The notes: generated by a model not told the origin, from the sequence alone. Shown: positions 1 to 9,661, counted from the first letter of the stretch. The stretch: DNA of 64,000 bases from Janthinobacterium violaceinigrum (GCF_009208555.1 NZ_WFLI01000004.1:1-64000); one strand, 5' to 3'. Translations and numbers: made by a program.

Positions 1-1
1 G

Positions 2-2320
2 GCCGAGCTGGCGCTGGGCCAGCCGTGGGCCAGGGTGGCCGCCTCGCTGCCCGACGCCGCCGCCCTGGCGGATTTTTCCGGCGAACTGGCGGCCGTGTGG
101 GAAAGCGGCAAGGCGCGCAGCGCGCGCCTGTGGAAGCTGGACGCCGATGGCGCCGCGCCGCGCTGCATCTGTTCCACCGTGTTTCCTGTCATCCAGTCCG
201 GCCGCGTGCGGCAAGTGGTCTGCATCGATGCCGACATCACGGCCAGCGGCCAGGAGGGGGCCGCGCAGGGCGCCTTGCTGTTGATGGGCGATAATTTCCG
301 CCAGTTGTACGACAAGTCCGCCGACGCCATCGTGCTGCTGCGCGACGAGCATATCGCCGACGCCAACCCGGCCGCTATTGCCCTGTTTCAATGTGAAGAC
401 CGGCAACGCCTGCTGGGGCGCCGCCTCAGCGATTTTTCGCCCCTGCGCCAGCCCGACGGCGAATTGTCCTCGCTGCGCGGCACGCAGCTGGCGGCCCAGG
501 CCCACGACCACGGCAACTGGCGCCACGACTGGCGCTATCAGACGTGCGCGGGCCAGCTGTTCTGGGGCGAAGTGCTGCTCACCTCCGTCACGCTCGACCA
601 CACCTATCTGTTTTACGCGGTGATCCGCGATATTTCCTCGCGCAAACTGGCCGAGCAAGCGCTGTACCTGTCGGCGCAGGTGGTCGAACATGCGCGCGAG
701 GCCATCGTGGTGCTGGACCCGCAGCAACTGGTGGTCAGCATGAATCCCGCGTACAGCGAAATCAGCGGCTACAGCCCGGACGACATGCTGGGCAAGGCCT
801 TCGTGCTGCACGGCGTGGAGCCCGATGCGCCGGCGTTTTTCGAGCACGTGTGGGACGAAGTCGATGCCAACGGCTATTGGCAAGGCGATATCGTGGGCCA
901 GCGCAAGGCGGGCGGGCGCTATCCGGCCTGGCTGTCGCTGACGGCCATCCGCGACCCGCAGGGGCAATTGAGCAATTACCTGGCCATCCTCAGCGATATC
1001 AGCGAGCGCAAGAAAAACGAGGAGCACACGCGCCACCTGGCCGAGCACGATTTCCTCACCGACCTGCCGAACCGGGTGCTGCTGCTGGACCGCTTGTCGC
1101 TGGCGCTGGCCGCCGCGCGGCGCAAGCTGAGCATGCTGGCCATCCTGTACCTCGACCTCGACCATTTCAAGTACATCAATGACAGCATGGGCCACCACGT
1201 GGGCGACCTGCTGCTCAAGGAAGTGGCGCGGCGCCTCGTGCGCTGCGTGCGCGGCGTCGACACCGTCAGCCGGCATGGCGGCGACGAGTTCGTCATCATC
1301 CTGGCCGAGGTGGGCGGCATCGACCAGGTGGCGCATGTGGCGTCCAGCCTGCTGCATGCCGTGACGCAGGTGTACCAGCTGGGCGAATACGAATTGCATG
1401 TGTCCACCTCGATCGGCGTGGCCATCTTTCCCAGCGATGGCGACAGCATCGACACCCTCGTGCACAACGCCGACATCGCCATGTACCACGCCAAGGAAAG
1501 CGGACGCAATAATTTTCAGTTTTTCAATGCCGAGATGAATGCGCAGATCGTCGAGCGGGCCAGCTTCGAGCAGGGCTTGCGCGCGGCGCTGGGCCGCGAT
1601 GAATTCGTGCTGGAATTCGAGCCCGCGCTCGACGTCGCCAGCGGGCAGATCGTGGGCGCCGAAGCGCTGTTGCGCTGGCGCCACCCGCAACTGGGCGTGC
1701 TGCCGCCCGAGCGCTTCATCGCCGTGGCCGAGGAGTGTGGCTTGATGGTGTCGATAGGCAACTGGGTGCTGCGCCACGCCTGCCTGCGCGCGCGTGCCTG
1801 GAACGATGCGGGCCAGGCCTGGCGCGTGTCCGTGAATCTGTCGCAGGCGCAATGCCTGCACAATAATTTATTGCACAGCGTGCAAGAAGCACTGGCCGTA
1901 TCGGGGTTGCCCGCCGCCAGCCTGGAACTGGAAGTGACGGAGTCCCTGCTGATGAAGGGCGGCGCGCGCCTGGCCGGCGTGCTGGCGCAGCTGCGCGCGC
2001 TGGGCGCCAGGCTGGCCATCGACGACTTCGGCACCGGCTATTCGCGCCTGGCCAATCTGCGTCATTACCCGGTGGATACACTCAAGATCGATCCTTCATT
2101 CCTGCCCGCGGCGGCCGAGGGCGGGGCAGGCGAGTCCGACGCGGCGGTCGCCGCCACCATCATCGCCATGGGGCGCGAGCTGCAACTGCTGGTGATTGCC
2201 GAAGGGGTGGAAACGGCGCAGCAGCTGGCCTATCTGCGGGCGCAGGGTTGCCAGCAATACCAGGGACGCTATGCCAGCGCGCAAGTCGAGGGCAGCGCGC
2301 TGGCGATGCTGTTGCAATAG
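2..2320 (+). CDS. PAS-PAS-GGDEF-EAL cyclic-di-GMP protein (5' end outside window)
   Basis: Bifunctional c-di-GMP turnover protein: the GGDEF domain makes and the EAL domain degrades the second messenger. The frame is open to the left edge, so the gene is 5'-truncated by the window; the first internal start-like codon is a GTG at 35. Seen in order: two PAS regions (the second around MNPAYSEISGYSP), an intact GGDEF motif preceded at the right spacing by an RGVD inhibitory I-site, then an EAL domain with EALLRW, VNLS, VTES, DDFGTGYS, LKID and IAEGVE. All catalytic motifs look intact, so both activities are plausible. No membrane segment is visible in the part present. It converges with the next gene, eight bases away. 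Confidence 0.93.
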   Translation, partial: AELALGQPWARVAASLPDAAALADFSGELAAVWESGKARSARLWKLDADGAAPRCICSTVFPVIQSGRVRQVVCIDADITASGQEGAAQGALLLMGDNFRQLYDKSADAIVLLRDEHIADANPAAIALFQCEDRQRLLGRRLSDFSPLRQPDGELSSLRGTQLAAQAHDHGNWRHDWRYQTCAGQLFWGEVLLTSVTLDHTYLFYAVIRDISSRKLAEQALYLSAQVVEHAREAIVVLDPQQLVVSMNPAYSEISGYSPDDMLGKAFVLHGVEPDAPAFFEHVWDEVDANGYWQGDIVGQRKAGGRYPAWLSLTAIRDPQGQLSNYLAILSDISERKKNEEHTRHLAEHDFLTDLPNRVLLLDRLSLALAAARRKLSMLAILYLDLDHFKYINDSMGHHVGDLLLKEVARRLVRCVRGVDTVSRHGGDEFVIILAEVGGIDQVAHVASSLLHAVTQVYQLGEYELHVSTSIGVAIFPSDGDSIDTLVHNADIAMYHAKESGRNNFQFFNAEMNAQIVERASFEQGLRAALGRDEFVLEFEPALDVASGQIVGAEALLRWRHPQLGVLPPERFIAVAEECGLMVSIGNWVLRHACLRARAWNDAGQAWRVSVNLSQAQCLHNNLLHSVQEALAVSGLPAASLELEVTESLLMKGGARLAGVLAQLRALGARLAIDDFGTGYSRLANLRHYPVDTLKIDPSFLPAAAEGGAGESDAAVAATIIAMGRELQLLVIAEGVETAQQLAYLRAQGCQQYQGRYASAQVEGSALAMLLQ

Positions 2321-2328
2321 CGATTACA

Positions 2329-3306
2329 TCAATCGATATTGCCCAGCAACTTGATGCGCGCCAGCACCTGGCCATGGTCGGACGCATGCGGCAGGCCCAG
2401 CAGCAAATGGTCGTTCAGGCAATGGACTTCCTGCACCACGCCGATGGCGCGCGGCGAGGCGGGGTGGAAATGCTCGGATACGAGGATGTGGTCGATCGTC
2501 ATGTAGTTGCTGTCGTGGATATTCGTGTAGCCCCCGTGGCGCGCCGCATCCTGGCGCAGCTGGATGGCGTTGGCGTCGTACAGGCGCTCGCGCATTTCCA
2601 TGCCCGGCTCGCATGGCGCGCCCGCCCCCATGACGATGGACGTGGTGACGGCATTGGCGATGTCGTTGAAATCGCCCAGCACGATGCGGGGACGGCCGCT
2701 GCGGCCCAATTCGCTTGCCAGCACGCGCAGGGCCACGGCTTCCGCGCCGCGCCGCTGCAGCGAACGCAGGTTGGCCAGCGCATAGGCGGCCGCATCGCTG
2801 CCGTCGCCATGGCGGTAGTCGGGCCGGCGCGATTTCAGGTGCACCACCACCACGTCCGTGAGTTGTCCTCCAGGCAAGAGCACCTGTACGTACAGGGGCG
2901 CGCGGGCGAAGCGGCAGGCTTGTTCATCGGCAGTATGCTGGTCGGCGGCCACGCTCACGCCGGCTGGAAAATTCGCCCAGGCAACGCCGGCGCCGGCCAG
3001 CGGCAGCCGCGACACGAGCGCCACCGTGGGCAGCATGCGTCCGGCCGCATCGCTTGCATCGTAGCTGGCCAGGGTGGCTTCGCGGTAATGGCGCGTGCGC
3101 GACAGCACGTCGCGCAGGGCTGCCTGCGAGAAAATCTCCTGGAAACCGATCACATCGGCGTCGAGCAGGTCGATCTGCCGCGCCGTCCACTCCGCCTTGG
3201 CCTCGTATTGCGCGGGGCTCAGCGGTTCCAGGTTGTCATACAGTTTTTCCCCGGCCGGGGCCAGGTTGCAGACATTGAATGTGGCAAAGCGGATTTCTTG
3301 CTGCAT
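2329..3306 (-). CDS. endonuclease/exonuclease/phosphatase family protein
   Basis: A metal-dependent hydrolase of the EEP (DNase I/Mg-phosphatase) fold. Fold motifs seen: ATFNVCNL near the N-terminus, GFQEIF (metal-binding Glu), HLKSRR, LGDFND and DHILVS towards the end. The substrate cannot be told from sequence: phosphodiesters of nucleic acid, phosphoinositide-like and sphingomyelin-like groups are all used in this family. The start was set at the ATG at 3306 because a GAGGAG Shine-Dalgarno lies 8 nt upstream; an in-frame GTG at 3315 is less likely. No signal peptide. Only 37 nt separate it from the divergent ybaK-like gene, so the promoters probably overlap. Confidence 0.85.
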   Translation of the reverse strand: MQQEIRFATFNVCNLAPAGEKLYDNLEPLSPAQYEAKAEWTARQIDLLDADVIGFQEIFSQAALRDVLSRTRHYREATLASYDASDAAGRMLPTVALVSRLPLAGAGVAWANFPAGVSVAADQHTADEQACRFARAPLYVQVLLPGGQLTDVVVVHLKSRRPDYRHGDGSDAAAYALANLRSLQRRGAEAVALRVLASELGRSGRPRIVLGDFNDIANAVTTSIVMGAGAPCEPGMEMRERLYDANAIQLRQDAARHGGYTNIHDSNYMTIDHILVSEHFHPASPRAIGVVQEVHCLNDHLLLGLPHASDHGQVLARIKLLGNID

Positions 3307-3343
3307 AATTAGCACTCCTCACTGAACGATCAGCGTATCACGC

Positions 3344-3835
3344 ATGGCTAAAAAAGAGCATATTTCCGAAACCCAGGCGACGCAGTTGCTGCGCAAGCAT
3401 CAAGTTTCCTTTGAAGAACACCCATATCCGTACGAGGAGCATGGCGGCACCAGCGTCTCGGCGCGCGAATTGAACGTGCCCGAACATTCTGTGGTCAAGA
3501 CCCTGGTGATGCAGGACGAGGCGGCCAAGCCGATGATCGTGCTCATGCATGGCGATTGCAAGGTGTCGACCAAGAACCTGGCGCGCTCGATCGGCTGTAA
3601 GTCCGTCGAGCCGTGCAAGCCCGAGGTGGCGCAGCGCCATTCCGGCTACCTGATCGGCGGCACCTCGCCCTTCGGCACGAAGAAGGCCATGCCCGTGTAC
3701 GTGGAAGCGTCGATTCTGGAATTGCCACGTATCTATATCAATGGCGGACGGCGCGGTTTTCTCGTCTCGCTGGCGCCGCAGGTGCTTGTCGAATTGTTGC
3801 ACGCCAAGCCGGTGCAGTGCGCCTTGCAGGATTAA
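3344..3835 (+). CDS. ybaK: Cys-tRNA(Pro)/Cys-tRNA(Cys) deacylase YbaK/EbsC family
   Basis: A trans-editing enzyme that hydrolyses mischarged aminoacyl-tRNA, classically Cys-tRNA(Pro), in the cytoplasm. The 163-residue protein is one YbaK domain of the usual length. It has the conserved lysine in VVKTLV (K52), the GGTSPFGTKK loop (residues 105-114) that shapes the editing pocket, and YINGGRRG near the C-terminus. ATG start at 3344. It is divergent from the EEP hydrolase and followed by about 100 nt before plsY, so probably monocistronic. A generic Ala- or Pro-tRNA deacylase is the main alternative, but the YbaK motif set is complete. Confidence 0.9.
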   Translation: MAKKEHISETQATQLLRKHQVSFEEHPYPYEEHGGTSVSARELNVPEHSVVKTLVMQDEAAKPMIVLMHGDCKVSTKNLARSIGCKSVEPCKPEVAQRHSGYLIGGTSPFGTKKAMPVYVEASILELPRIYINGGRRGFLVSLAPQVLVELLHAKPVQCALQD

Positions 3836-3939
3836 GAGAGCAAGAAAGCCGGGTCCGCCCTGTCCGTGGGCCGGGCGCTGGTGTATATTCTGCTGCGCCA
3901 GCCTCGATGCTGGTGCAATAAACACAATAAAGGGAAGAA

Positions 3940-4584
3940 ATGAATCCAGTAATTACAACCGTGGCAATGACAGTGGCCGCTTACTTGCTCGGCTCGATAT
4001 CGTTTGCCGTGGTGATGAGCAAGGTCTACGGCATTGCCGATCCGCGCACCTATGGCTCGAAAAATCCGGGCGCCACCAACGTGCTGCGCAGCGGTAACAA
4101 GGGCGCCGCCATCATGACCCTGCTGGGCGACGGCGCCAAGGGCTGGCTGGCCGTGTTCCTGGCCGACCATTTTGCCGCGGTGCTGGGCGTGGGCGACACG
4201 GCCGTGGCCCTGGTCGCCATCGCCGTCTTCCTCGGCCATTTGTGGCCCGTGTTCTTCCGCTTCGTGGGCGGCAAGGGCGTGGCCACGGCCCTCGGGGTGT
4301 TGCTCGGTATCAATCCATGGCTGGGCCTGGCGACCCTGGCGACCTGGCTGATCATCGCCTATGCGTTCCGCTATTCCTCGCTGGCAGCGCTGGTGGCGGC
4401 CCTGTTCGCGCCGTTCTACTATGGCTTGCTGTTCGGCGTCGATCCCATCCTGCTGGCCGTGATCGTCATGAGCGTGCTGCTGGCCTACCGCCACAGCCAG
4501 AATATCGCCAACCTGCTCTCTGGCAAGGAAAGCAAGATCGGCGGCAAGAAGGATGGGGCCAAGGCGCCCGTCAAGAAGAAGTAA
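3940..4584 (+). CDS. plsY: acyl-phosphate--glycerol-3-phosphate acyltransferase PlsY
   Basis: Integral membrane enzyme that transfers the acyl group from acyl-phosphate to glycerol-3-phosphate, the first acylation of phospholipid synthesis. The 214-residue protein has several membrane helices and the family motifs SxNPGATN (GSKNPGATN), GDGAKG and the glycine-rich GGKGVATA loop. A lysine-rich C-terminal tail ([12 protein letters not shown]) is probably cytoplasmic. The ATG at 3940 follows a GGGAAGAA ribosome site. The rest of the phospholipid pathway is not nearby. Confidence 0.95.
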   Translation: MNPVITTVAMTVAAYLLGSISFAVVMSKVYGIADPRTYGSKNPGATNVLRSGNKGAAIMTLLGDGAKGWLAVFLADHFAAVLGVGDTAVALVAIAVFLGHLWPVFFRFVGGKGVATALGVLLGINPWLGLATLATWLIIAYAFRYSSLAALVAALFAPFYYGLLFGVDPILLAVIVMSVLLAYRHSQNIANLLSGKESKIGGKKDGAKAPVKKK

Positions 4585-4674
4585 GCGCTTGATTTCCGGC
4601 GGCCCGCACGCATATGCTGTGCTTGCGGCGCCGCGCGGTGCGGCCGCCACCGACTCGCGCAAAGGCTGCCCACC

Positions 4675-5340
4675 ATGAGTTCCACTCCCGCCACACCCAC
4701 CCCCATCCGTATCGATTTCGTTTCCGACGTTTCCTGCCCCTGGTGCGTGATCGGCCTCAAGTCGCTGGAGCAGGCGCTGGACAAGCTGCAAGACACCGTC
4801 CAGGCCGACATCCACTTCCAGCCCTTCGAACTGAATGCGAACATGCCGGCCGAAGGCGAGGACATCGGCGAACACATCGCCCGCAAATACGGTTCCACCG
4901 AAGAACAGATGGCGCAGTCGCGCGAAGCGATCCGCGCGCGCGGCGAAGGCCTGGGCTTTACCTTTGCCATGGACAAGCGGGGCCGCATCTACAACACGTT
5001 TGACGCGCACCGTCTGCTGCACTGGGCCGGGCTGGAAGGGCGCCAGAAAGCACTCAAGATGGCCCTGTTCGATGCGTATTTCACGCAGGGCCAGGATCCA
5101 TCCTCGCACGAGGTGCTGCTGGCTGCGGCCGGCAAGGTGGGGCTCGATGGCGCGAAGGCGGCCGCGGTGCTGGCGTCCGGCGCCTACGCGGACGAAGTGC
5201 GCGCGCAGGAACAGTTCTACCAGCAGAACGGCATCAACTCGGTGCCCGCCGTCATCATCAACGAGCGCCACCTGATTTCCGGCGGCCAGCCGCCCGAAGT
5301 GTTTGAGCAAGCCTTGCGCCAGATCATCAGCGGCGCTTGA
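4675..5340 (+). CDS. DsbA family (FrnE-like) thioredoxin-fold oxidoreductase
   Basis: A 221-residue DsbA/FrnE/2-hydroxychromene-2-carboxylate isomerase-type protein. The redox motif CPWC is at residues 21-24 just after the first beta strand, and the helical insertion is typical of FrnE proteins. The cis-proline loop appears as NSVPAVIINE followed by GGQPPE. There is no signal peptide, so unlike DsbA it should be cytoplasmic. The likely role is thiol-disulfide exchange or glutathione-linked chemistry; the substrate is not evident. It stands alone between plsY and a DUF427 gene. Confidence 0.87.
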   Translation: MSSTPATPTPIRIDFVSDVSCPWCVIGLKSLEQALDKLQDTVQADIHFQPFELNANMPAEGEDIGEHIARKYGSTEEQMAQSREAIRARGEGLGFTFAMDKRGRIYNTFDAHRLLHWAGLEGRQKALKMALFDAYFTQGQDPSSHEVLLAAAGKVGLDGAKAAAVLASGAYADEVRAQEQFYQQNGINSVPAVIINERHLISGGQPPEVFEQALRQIISGA

Positions 5341-5410
5341 ACGGGGCGCCAATGGCGCGCGCCATGGCAGACTTTTTGCGCTACACTCGGCGCAGAAGGA
5401 GGATAGTCAA

Positions 5411-5701
5411 ATGCCAACAGCCAGCTGGAATGGCGCCGTCATTGCGCAAGCCACCGATGCGCAGGTGCAAGTCGTTGAAAACAATGTGTATTTTCCTTTG
5501 GCGGCCGTGACGCAGGACTACCTGCGTCCCAGCAGCCATACCACCGTCTGCCCCTGGAAGGGCACGGCCAGCTATTACGACGTCGTCGTCGATGGCCAGA
5601 CGAATGCCAACGCGGCCTGGTATTACCCCCACCCCAAGGATGCCGCCAAGCAAATTGCCGGCCATGTCGCCTTCTGGCGCGGCGTGAGCGTCGAGCGCTG
5701 A
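5411..5701 (+). CDS. DUF427 domain-containing protein
   Basis: A 96-residue cytoplasmic protein consisting of one DUF427 domain. Typical features are the central SSHTTVCPWKGTASYY segment and the WYYPHP stretch before a C-terminal helix. The biochemical function of the family is unknown to me. The start is the ATG at 5411, preceded by a strong AGAAGGAGG ribosome site. Probably its own transcription unit. Confidence 0.85.
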   Translation: MPTASWNGAVIAQATDAQVQVVENNVYFPLAAVTQDYLRPSSHTTVCPWKGTASYYDVVVDGQTNANAAWYYPHPKDAAKQIAGHVAFWRGVSVER

Positions 5702-5748
5702 CGCTTTCTTTCCCTATTTAAAAACTAAAAATCAACAGAAAGCAGACG

Positions 5749-6714
5749 ATGGATTTACGCCTCGCCGTGTACCAGCTCGCCTCGGACAATGCGCTCGATG
5801 CCCAACAAACCCGGCAGTTGCAGGAAGTGGCCGGCTTCCAGCGCGAACCTGCCCGCCTGGCCTACTGGCTGCCCCGCGGCGTGGCCGTGCTGGGCGCCGC
5901 GCTGCTGGGCATGGGCTTGATTTGCTGGGTCGCCGCCAACTGGGAAGAGCTGGGCCGCATGGGCCGCTTTGCCCTGCTGCAAGGCGTGTTTGCCGCCGTC
6001 TGCGTGGGCGCGTTCGCCGTGCCCAAGGCGCGCGTGCCCTTGCTGCTGCTGGCCTTGCTGGCCATCGGCGGCCTGTTCGCGTATTTCGGCCAGACGTACC
6101 AGACGGGCGCCGACCCGTGGCAGTTGTTCGCCCTGTGGGCCGTGCTGGCGCTGCCCCTGTGCCTGGCAGCGCGCAGCGACGTGCTGTGGACGCCGTGGAT
6201 GCTGGTGCTGGCCACGGCCGCCGCCCTGTGGATGCAGGCGCAGGCGCGCCACAGCTGGCGCATCGAGTCGGAAGACATCGGCATTTTCGTCAGCGGCTGG
6301 CTGGTCGTGCTGGCTGGCTGTGCCTTCGTCTCGCCCCTGCTGGCGCGCTGGACGGGCGCGGGCAACTGGGCCTTGCGCCTGGGCCTGGTGCTGGCCACCA
6401 TTCTCATCACGGGCACGGCCGTCAGCGCCCTGTTCGGCAGCCATATCGCATCGCCGTACTGGGCCGGGCTGGGCTTGCTGGCCGTCGCCAGCGTGCTGCT
6501 GGCCAAACGCCAGTTCTTTGACGTGTTCGGCCTGAGCGCCGTCGCGCTGGGCCTCAACACCCTGCTGGTGGGAGGGCTGACGCACGTGCTGTTCAATGGC
6601 GGCGGCAATGGCGATGGCGTGGGCAGGCTGTTGATGCTGGGCTTGTTTGCGGCCGTGCTGCTGGCGCTGACCGTGCAAGGCATCCTGTGGCGCTCGCGCA
6701 AGGAGGCCGCATGA
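5749..6714 (+). CDS. DUF2157 domain-containing membrane protein
   Basis: A 321-residue multi-pass membrane protein. It opens with a soluble segment of about 40 residues (LRLAVYQLASDNALDAQQ...), then a DUF2157-type region containing GLICWVAANWEELGRMGRF, followed by roughly eight to ten hydrophobic helices. Function unknown. Its stop overlaps the start of the next gene (ATGA at 6711-6714), so the two are translationally coupled and probably form a membrane complex. The DUF2157 / DUF4401 / GDYXXLXY combination recurs as a unit in bacteria as far as I recall. Confidence 0.82.
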   Translation: MDLRLAVYQLASDNALDAQQTRQLQEVAGFQREPARLAYWLPRGVAVLGAALLGMGLICWVAANWEELGRMGRFALLQGVFAAVCVGAFAVPKARVPLLLLALLAIGGLFAYFGQTYQTGADPWQLFALWAVLALPLCLAARSDVLWTPWMLVLATAAALWMQAQARHSWRIESEDIGIFVSGWLVVLAGCAFVSPLLARWTGAGNWALRLGLVLATILITGTAVSALFGSHIASPYWAGLGLLAVASVLLAKRQFFDVFGLSAVALGLNTLLVGGLTHVLFNGGGNGDGVGRLLMLGLFAAVLLALTVQGILWRSRKEAA

Positions 6715-8366
6715 ACAGCGTGAACCGCGCCGATGCGCTCGCTACCCTGATCGACGACGCCACGCGCGCCGGCCTGCTGCCGCCCGGCGCCGCCCGGCCC
6801 GTGCAGGATGTGCGGCCCTGGCCGCTGGTGCTGATGACGGCGTTTGGCGCCTGGCTGGCGGCCATTCCCCTGGTCGTGGCGCTGGGCGTGGGCCTGGAAA
6901 GCGTGGTGCGCCACGGTCCCGGCGCGTATGTGGTGGCGGCCATCGTGCTGGTGGCGGCCGTGCTGGTGATCCGCATGCGCGGCGTGGCCCTGTTCGTCGA
7001 GCAGCTGGCCGTGCCCTGTTTGCTGGTGGGGGGCGGCTTGCTTGGCTATGCCCTGTTCCGCGACTATGCCACGCAGACGGCCTCGCTGCTGATGTGCCTG
7101 GCGTGCCTGGTGGTGGCCGCCTCCCTGCCGCGCGACTGGCTGCGCGTGCTGCTGGGGCTGGTCGCCTGCGGCTTGCTGGGACTGGGCATCGTCGATAGCA
7201 CGCGCGACTGGATTTTCGAGAACGACCCCACGCAACTGTATCTGGCCTGGATGCTGGCCCTGGCCTTCTGGCTGGGCGCCCACTGGCTGCAAAAGCAGGC
7301 GTTCAACGATGGCCGCGGCGCGCCCATCGCCGCCTTCCTGGAATCGCTGTCGACGGGCTGGGTAGTGGCAATCTTGCTGGGGCTGGTCTTCTGGTCCGGC
7401 ATGACTTTCATGCTGGGCGGTGTCGTGGGCGGCGGCATAACCGGCGAGCTGGCGCGCGAAGCGACCCGGCACCAGGGCGGCGCCTGGTATGCGCAGGCGC
7501 TGAACGGGGTGTCGCTCGTGCTGGCCACGGCGGCCGCCGCCTGGACGGGGTGGCGCTGGCCGGCGCTGCGCCAGTTGCCCGCCATCGGCGTGGCGCTGGT
7601 GCTGATCGTGCTGGCGTGGTTCATGCCGGCGCTGGGGCCCGTGCTGCTGATCCTCGCGTATTGCCTGACGAGCGGGCGCTCGCGCGTGGCCGTGGCGGCC
7701 GCGCTGGCGGCGGCGTGGATACTCGGCAGCTTTTATTATCAGCTGGCCTGGCCGCTGGCCAGCAAGGCGGCGCTGCTGGCCATGGCCGGTGCGCTGCTGT
7801 GCGTGCTGTCGTGGCTGGCCACGCGGGGCAAGGTATTGCACCTGGTGGAAAGCAAGCCGGCCGCCGCGCTGGCCGAAAGCCGCGCCGTGCGCGTGGGCGT
7901 GCTGGGCGGCTTGCTGCTGGTGTTGCTGGTCGCCAATGGCGGCATCTGGCAAAAAGAGCAGCTGATTGCCAAGGGGGAATCCATCTTCGTGGCGCTGGAA
8001 CCCGTCGATCCCCGCTCGCTGATGCAGGGCGACTACATGCGCCTCAATTTCGTCAACCTGGGTGTCCTGTCTACTCTGGCCAGCGTGGAGCAGGCGCCTG
8101 GCCGGCCCCTCGTGGTGGCCATGCGCGATGCGCGCGGCGTGGCGGAACTGCTGCGCCCGTACACCAAAGAGGCGCTGGCGCCCGGCGAATTCCTGCTCGA
8201 ACTGACGCCGAAAGATGGGCGCTGGGTGCTGGTCAGCGACGCCTGGTTCTTCAAGGAAGGCGAGGCGGCGCGCTGGGAAAAGGCCCGCTATGGCGAGTTC
8301 CGCGTCCTGCCCGATGGCCGTGCCTTGCTGGTGGGCATGCGCGGCGAGCAGCTGGAGAAACTGTAA
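6711..8366 (+). CDS. DUF4401 + GDYXXLXY domain fusion membrane protein
   Basis: A 551-residue protein. The N-terminal two thirds is a polytopic membrane domain of DUF4401 type. After a last membrane helix (GVLGGLLLVLLVANGGIWQ) comes a soluble, probably periplasmic, GDYXXLXY domain containing QGDYMRLNF. These two domains are often separate proteins; here they are fused in one chain. The start is the ATG at 6711 that overlaps the upstream stop, not the longer in-frame extension. Function unknown; coupling to the DUF2157 gene suggests a shared envelope role. Confidence 0.83.
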   Translation: MNSVNRADALATLIDDATRAGLLPPGAARPVQDVRPWPLVLMTAFGAWLAAIPLVVALGVGLESVVRHGPGAYVVAAIVLVAAVLVIRMRGVALFVEQLAVPCLLVGGGLLGYALFRDYATQTASLLMCLACLVVAASLPRDWLRVLLGLVACGLLGLGIVDSTRDWIFENDPTQLYLAWMLALAFWLGAHWLQKQAFNDGRGAPIAAFLESLSTGWVVAILLGLVFWSGMTFMLGGVVGGGITGELAREATRHQGGAWYAQALNGVSLVLATAAAAWTGWRWPALRQLPAIGVALVLIVLAWFMPALGPVLLILAYCLTSGRSRVAVAAALAAAWILGSFYYQLAWPLASKAALLAMAGALLCVLSWLATRGKVLHLVESKPAAALAESRAVRVGVLGGLLLVLLVANGGIWQKEQLIAKGESIFVALEPVDPRSLMQGDYMRLNFVNLGVLSTLASVEQAPGRPLVVAMRDARGVAELLRPYTKEALAPGEFLLELTPKDGRWVLVSDAWFFKEGEAARWEKARYGEFRVLPDGRALLVGMRGEQLEKL

Positions 8367-8416
8367 CTGCGGTAGCGCACGAGCACGCGGGGGCGGCCAT
8401 CCTGTAAAATTGCCCG

Positions 8417-9661
8417 ATGGATAATATTACGCATTCGGTCATCGGCCTCGGGGTCGGCGAACTGGTACACCGCAGCCTGCCGCCCGAGCCGCAGGTCCCC
8501 GCCCAGCGCACCCGGCGCGCGCTGTTTCTCTTTACGGCCTGGTTTGCCAGCAATGCGCCCGACCTGGACCTGGTGCTGACCAAGCTGCTGCCGCGTCCGT
8601 TCGGCTACATGCTGCACCACCGCGGGCATACGCATACCTTGCTGCTGGCCTTGCCGCAGGCGCTGTTGCTGCTGGCCCTGCTATGGCTGCTGTGGCCCGG
8701 CGCGCGCCGGTTGCTGAAGGACAGCGTGCCCGCCCGCATCGGCCTGGCAGCCTGTCTGCTGCTGGGATTCTGCTTGCACATGGGCATGGATTTCCTCAAT
8801 TCCTATGGCTTGCACCCGTTCTATCCGTTTGACAGCCGCTGGCTGTATGGCGACATGGTCTTCATTGTCGAGCCCATGTTCTGGGTGTTGCTGGGTGTGC
8901 CCGTGATCATGTCCTTGCGCTACGGCATCGTCAAAAGCGTGCTGCTGGCGGGATTGGCGGCGGCCCTGTGTTTCTTTACCTATCAAACCTATCTGGCGCC
9001 CGCTTCGCTGGTCATCCTGCTGGGGCTGGGCGCGATCCTGGCCGTGCTGCAGGGACGGGCCGGCGAGCGGGGGCGGGGACCGCTGCTGCTGGCCTTCGCG
9101 CTGGCCGCCACGTTTATCGGCACGCAGGGCGTGGCCTCGGCCCTCGGCCGTGCCCGCATCGAGGCGGCCGTGCAGCGCCTCGATCCCGGCACGCGCGTGT
9201 GGGACGTGGCGATGACGGCCTTCCCCAGCAACCCCTTGTGCTGGATCTATGTCTCGCTCGACAGCAAGACGGACGTGTACACCCTGCGGCGCGGCACCTT
9301 GAGCCTGCTGCCGGATGCGCTGGCGCCCGCCGCTTGCCCGGCGGGGCTGGCGGAAACGGGCAAGCGGGAACAGCAGCTGGCGCCCGGCATCGCCGTGTCG
9401 GCCCAGGCGGCGGGCAGCCTGGCCGCCTTGCGCGCGCTGCAGGAAGACAATTGCTATGCCGACGCCTGGTTCCGCTTTGCCCGCATGCCCAGGTTGAATG
9501 CGGACAAGCTGACGGACGTGCGTTTCAATCCCGGCATGCTGCCCAATTTTACGACCGTCGAACTGCAGCAGTTCCGCAACCGGCCGTGTCCCGCCTACGT
9601 GCCGGGCTGGGACCGCCCCCGCGCGGACATGCTGGCACCGCCGCAAGGGGCGCGCCCGTAG
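8417..9661 (+). CDS. YdjM-type membrane-bound metal-dependent hydrolase family protein
   Basis: A 414-residue inner-membrane protein. The N-terminus has MDNITHSVIGLGVGEL and the conserved APDLD ... HHRGHTHT arrangement of the YdjM/DUF457 family, followed by several hydrophobic helices and GFCLHMGMDFLNSYG. The Asp/His pattern resembles a metal site, but no substrate is known to me for the family. The C-terminal 180 or so residues are soluble (VAMTAFPSNPLCWIYVS...) and would face the periplasm or cytoplasm. It lies 50 nt after the GDYXXLXY gene and might share its transcript. Confidence 0.85.
   Translation: MDNITHSVIGLGVGELVHRSLPPEPQVPAQRTRRALFLFTAWFASNAPDLDLVLTKLLPRPFGYMLHHRGHTHTLLLALPQALLLLALLWLLWPGARRLLKDSVPARIGLAACLLLGFCLHMGMDFLNSYGLHPFYPFDSRWLYGDMVFIVEPMFWVLLGVPVIMSLRYGIVKSVLLAGLAAALCFFTYQTYLAPASLVILLGLGAILAVLQGRAGERGRGPLLLAFALAATFIGTQGVASALGRARIEAAVQRLDPGTRVWDVAMTAFPSNPLCWIYVSLDSKTDVYTLRRGTLSLLPDALAPAACPAGLAETGKREQQLAPGIAVSAQAAGSLAALRALQEDNCYADAWFRFARMPRLNADKLTDVRFNPGMLPNFTTVELQQFRNRPCPAYVPGWDRPRADMLAPPQGARP

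Noticed and set aside
3832..5352. 506-residue open frame on the minus strand
   Set aside because: It lies antisense to plsY and the DsbA-like gene, both with clear motifs, and its composition is the His/Arg/Gln-rich type produced by high-GC antisense frames.
5862..7952. 696-residue open frame on the minus strand
   Set aside because: Antisense to the DUF2157 and DUF4401 genes; extreme His/Gln/Arg content and no domain. A GC-skew artefact.
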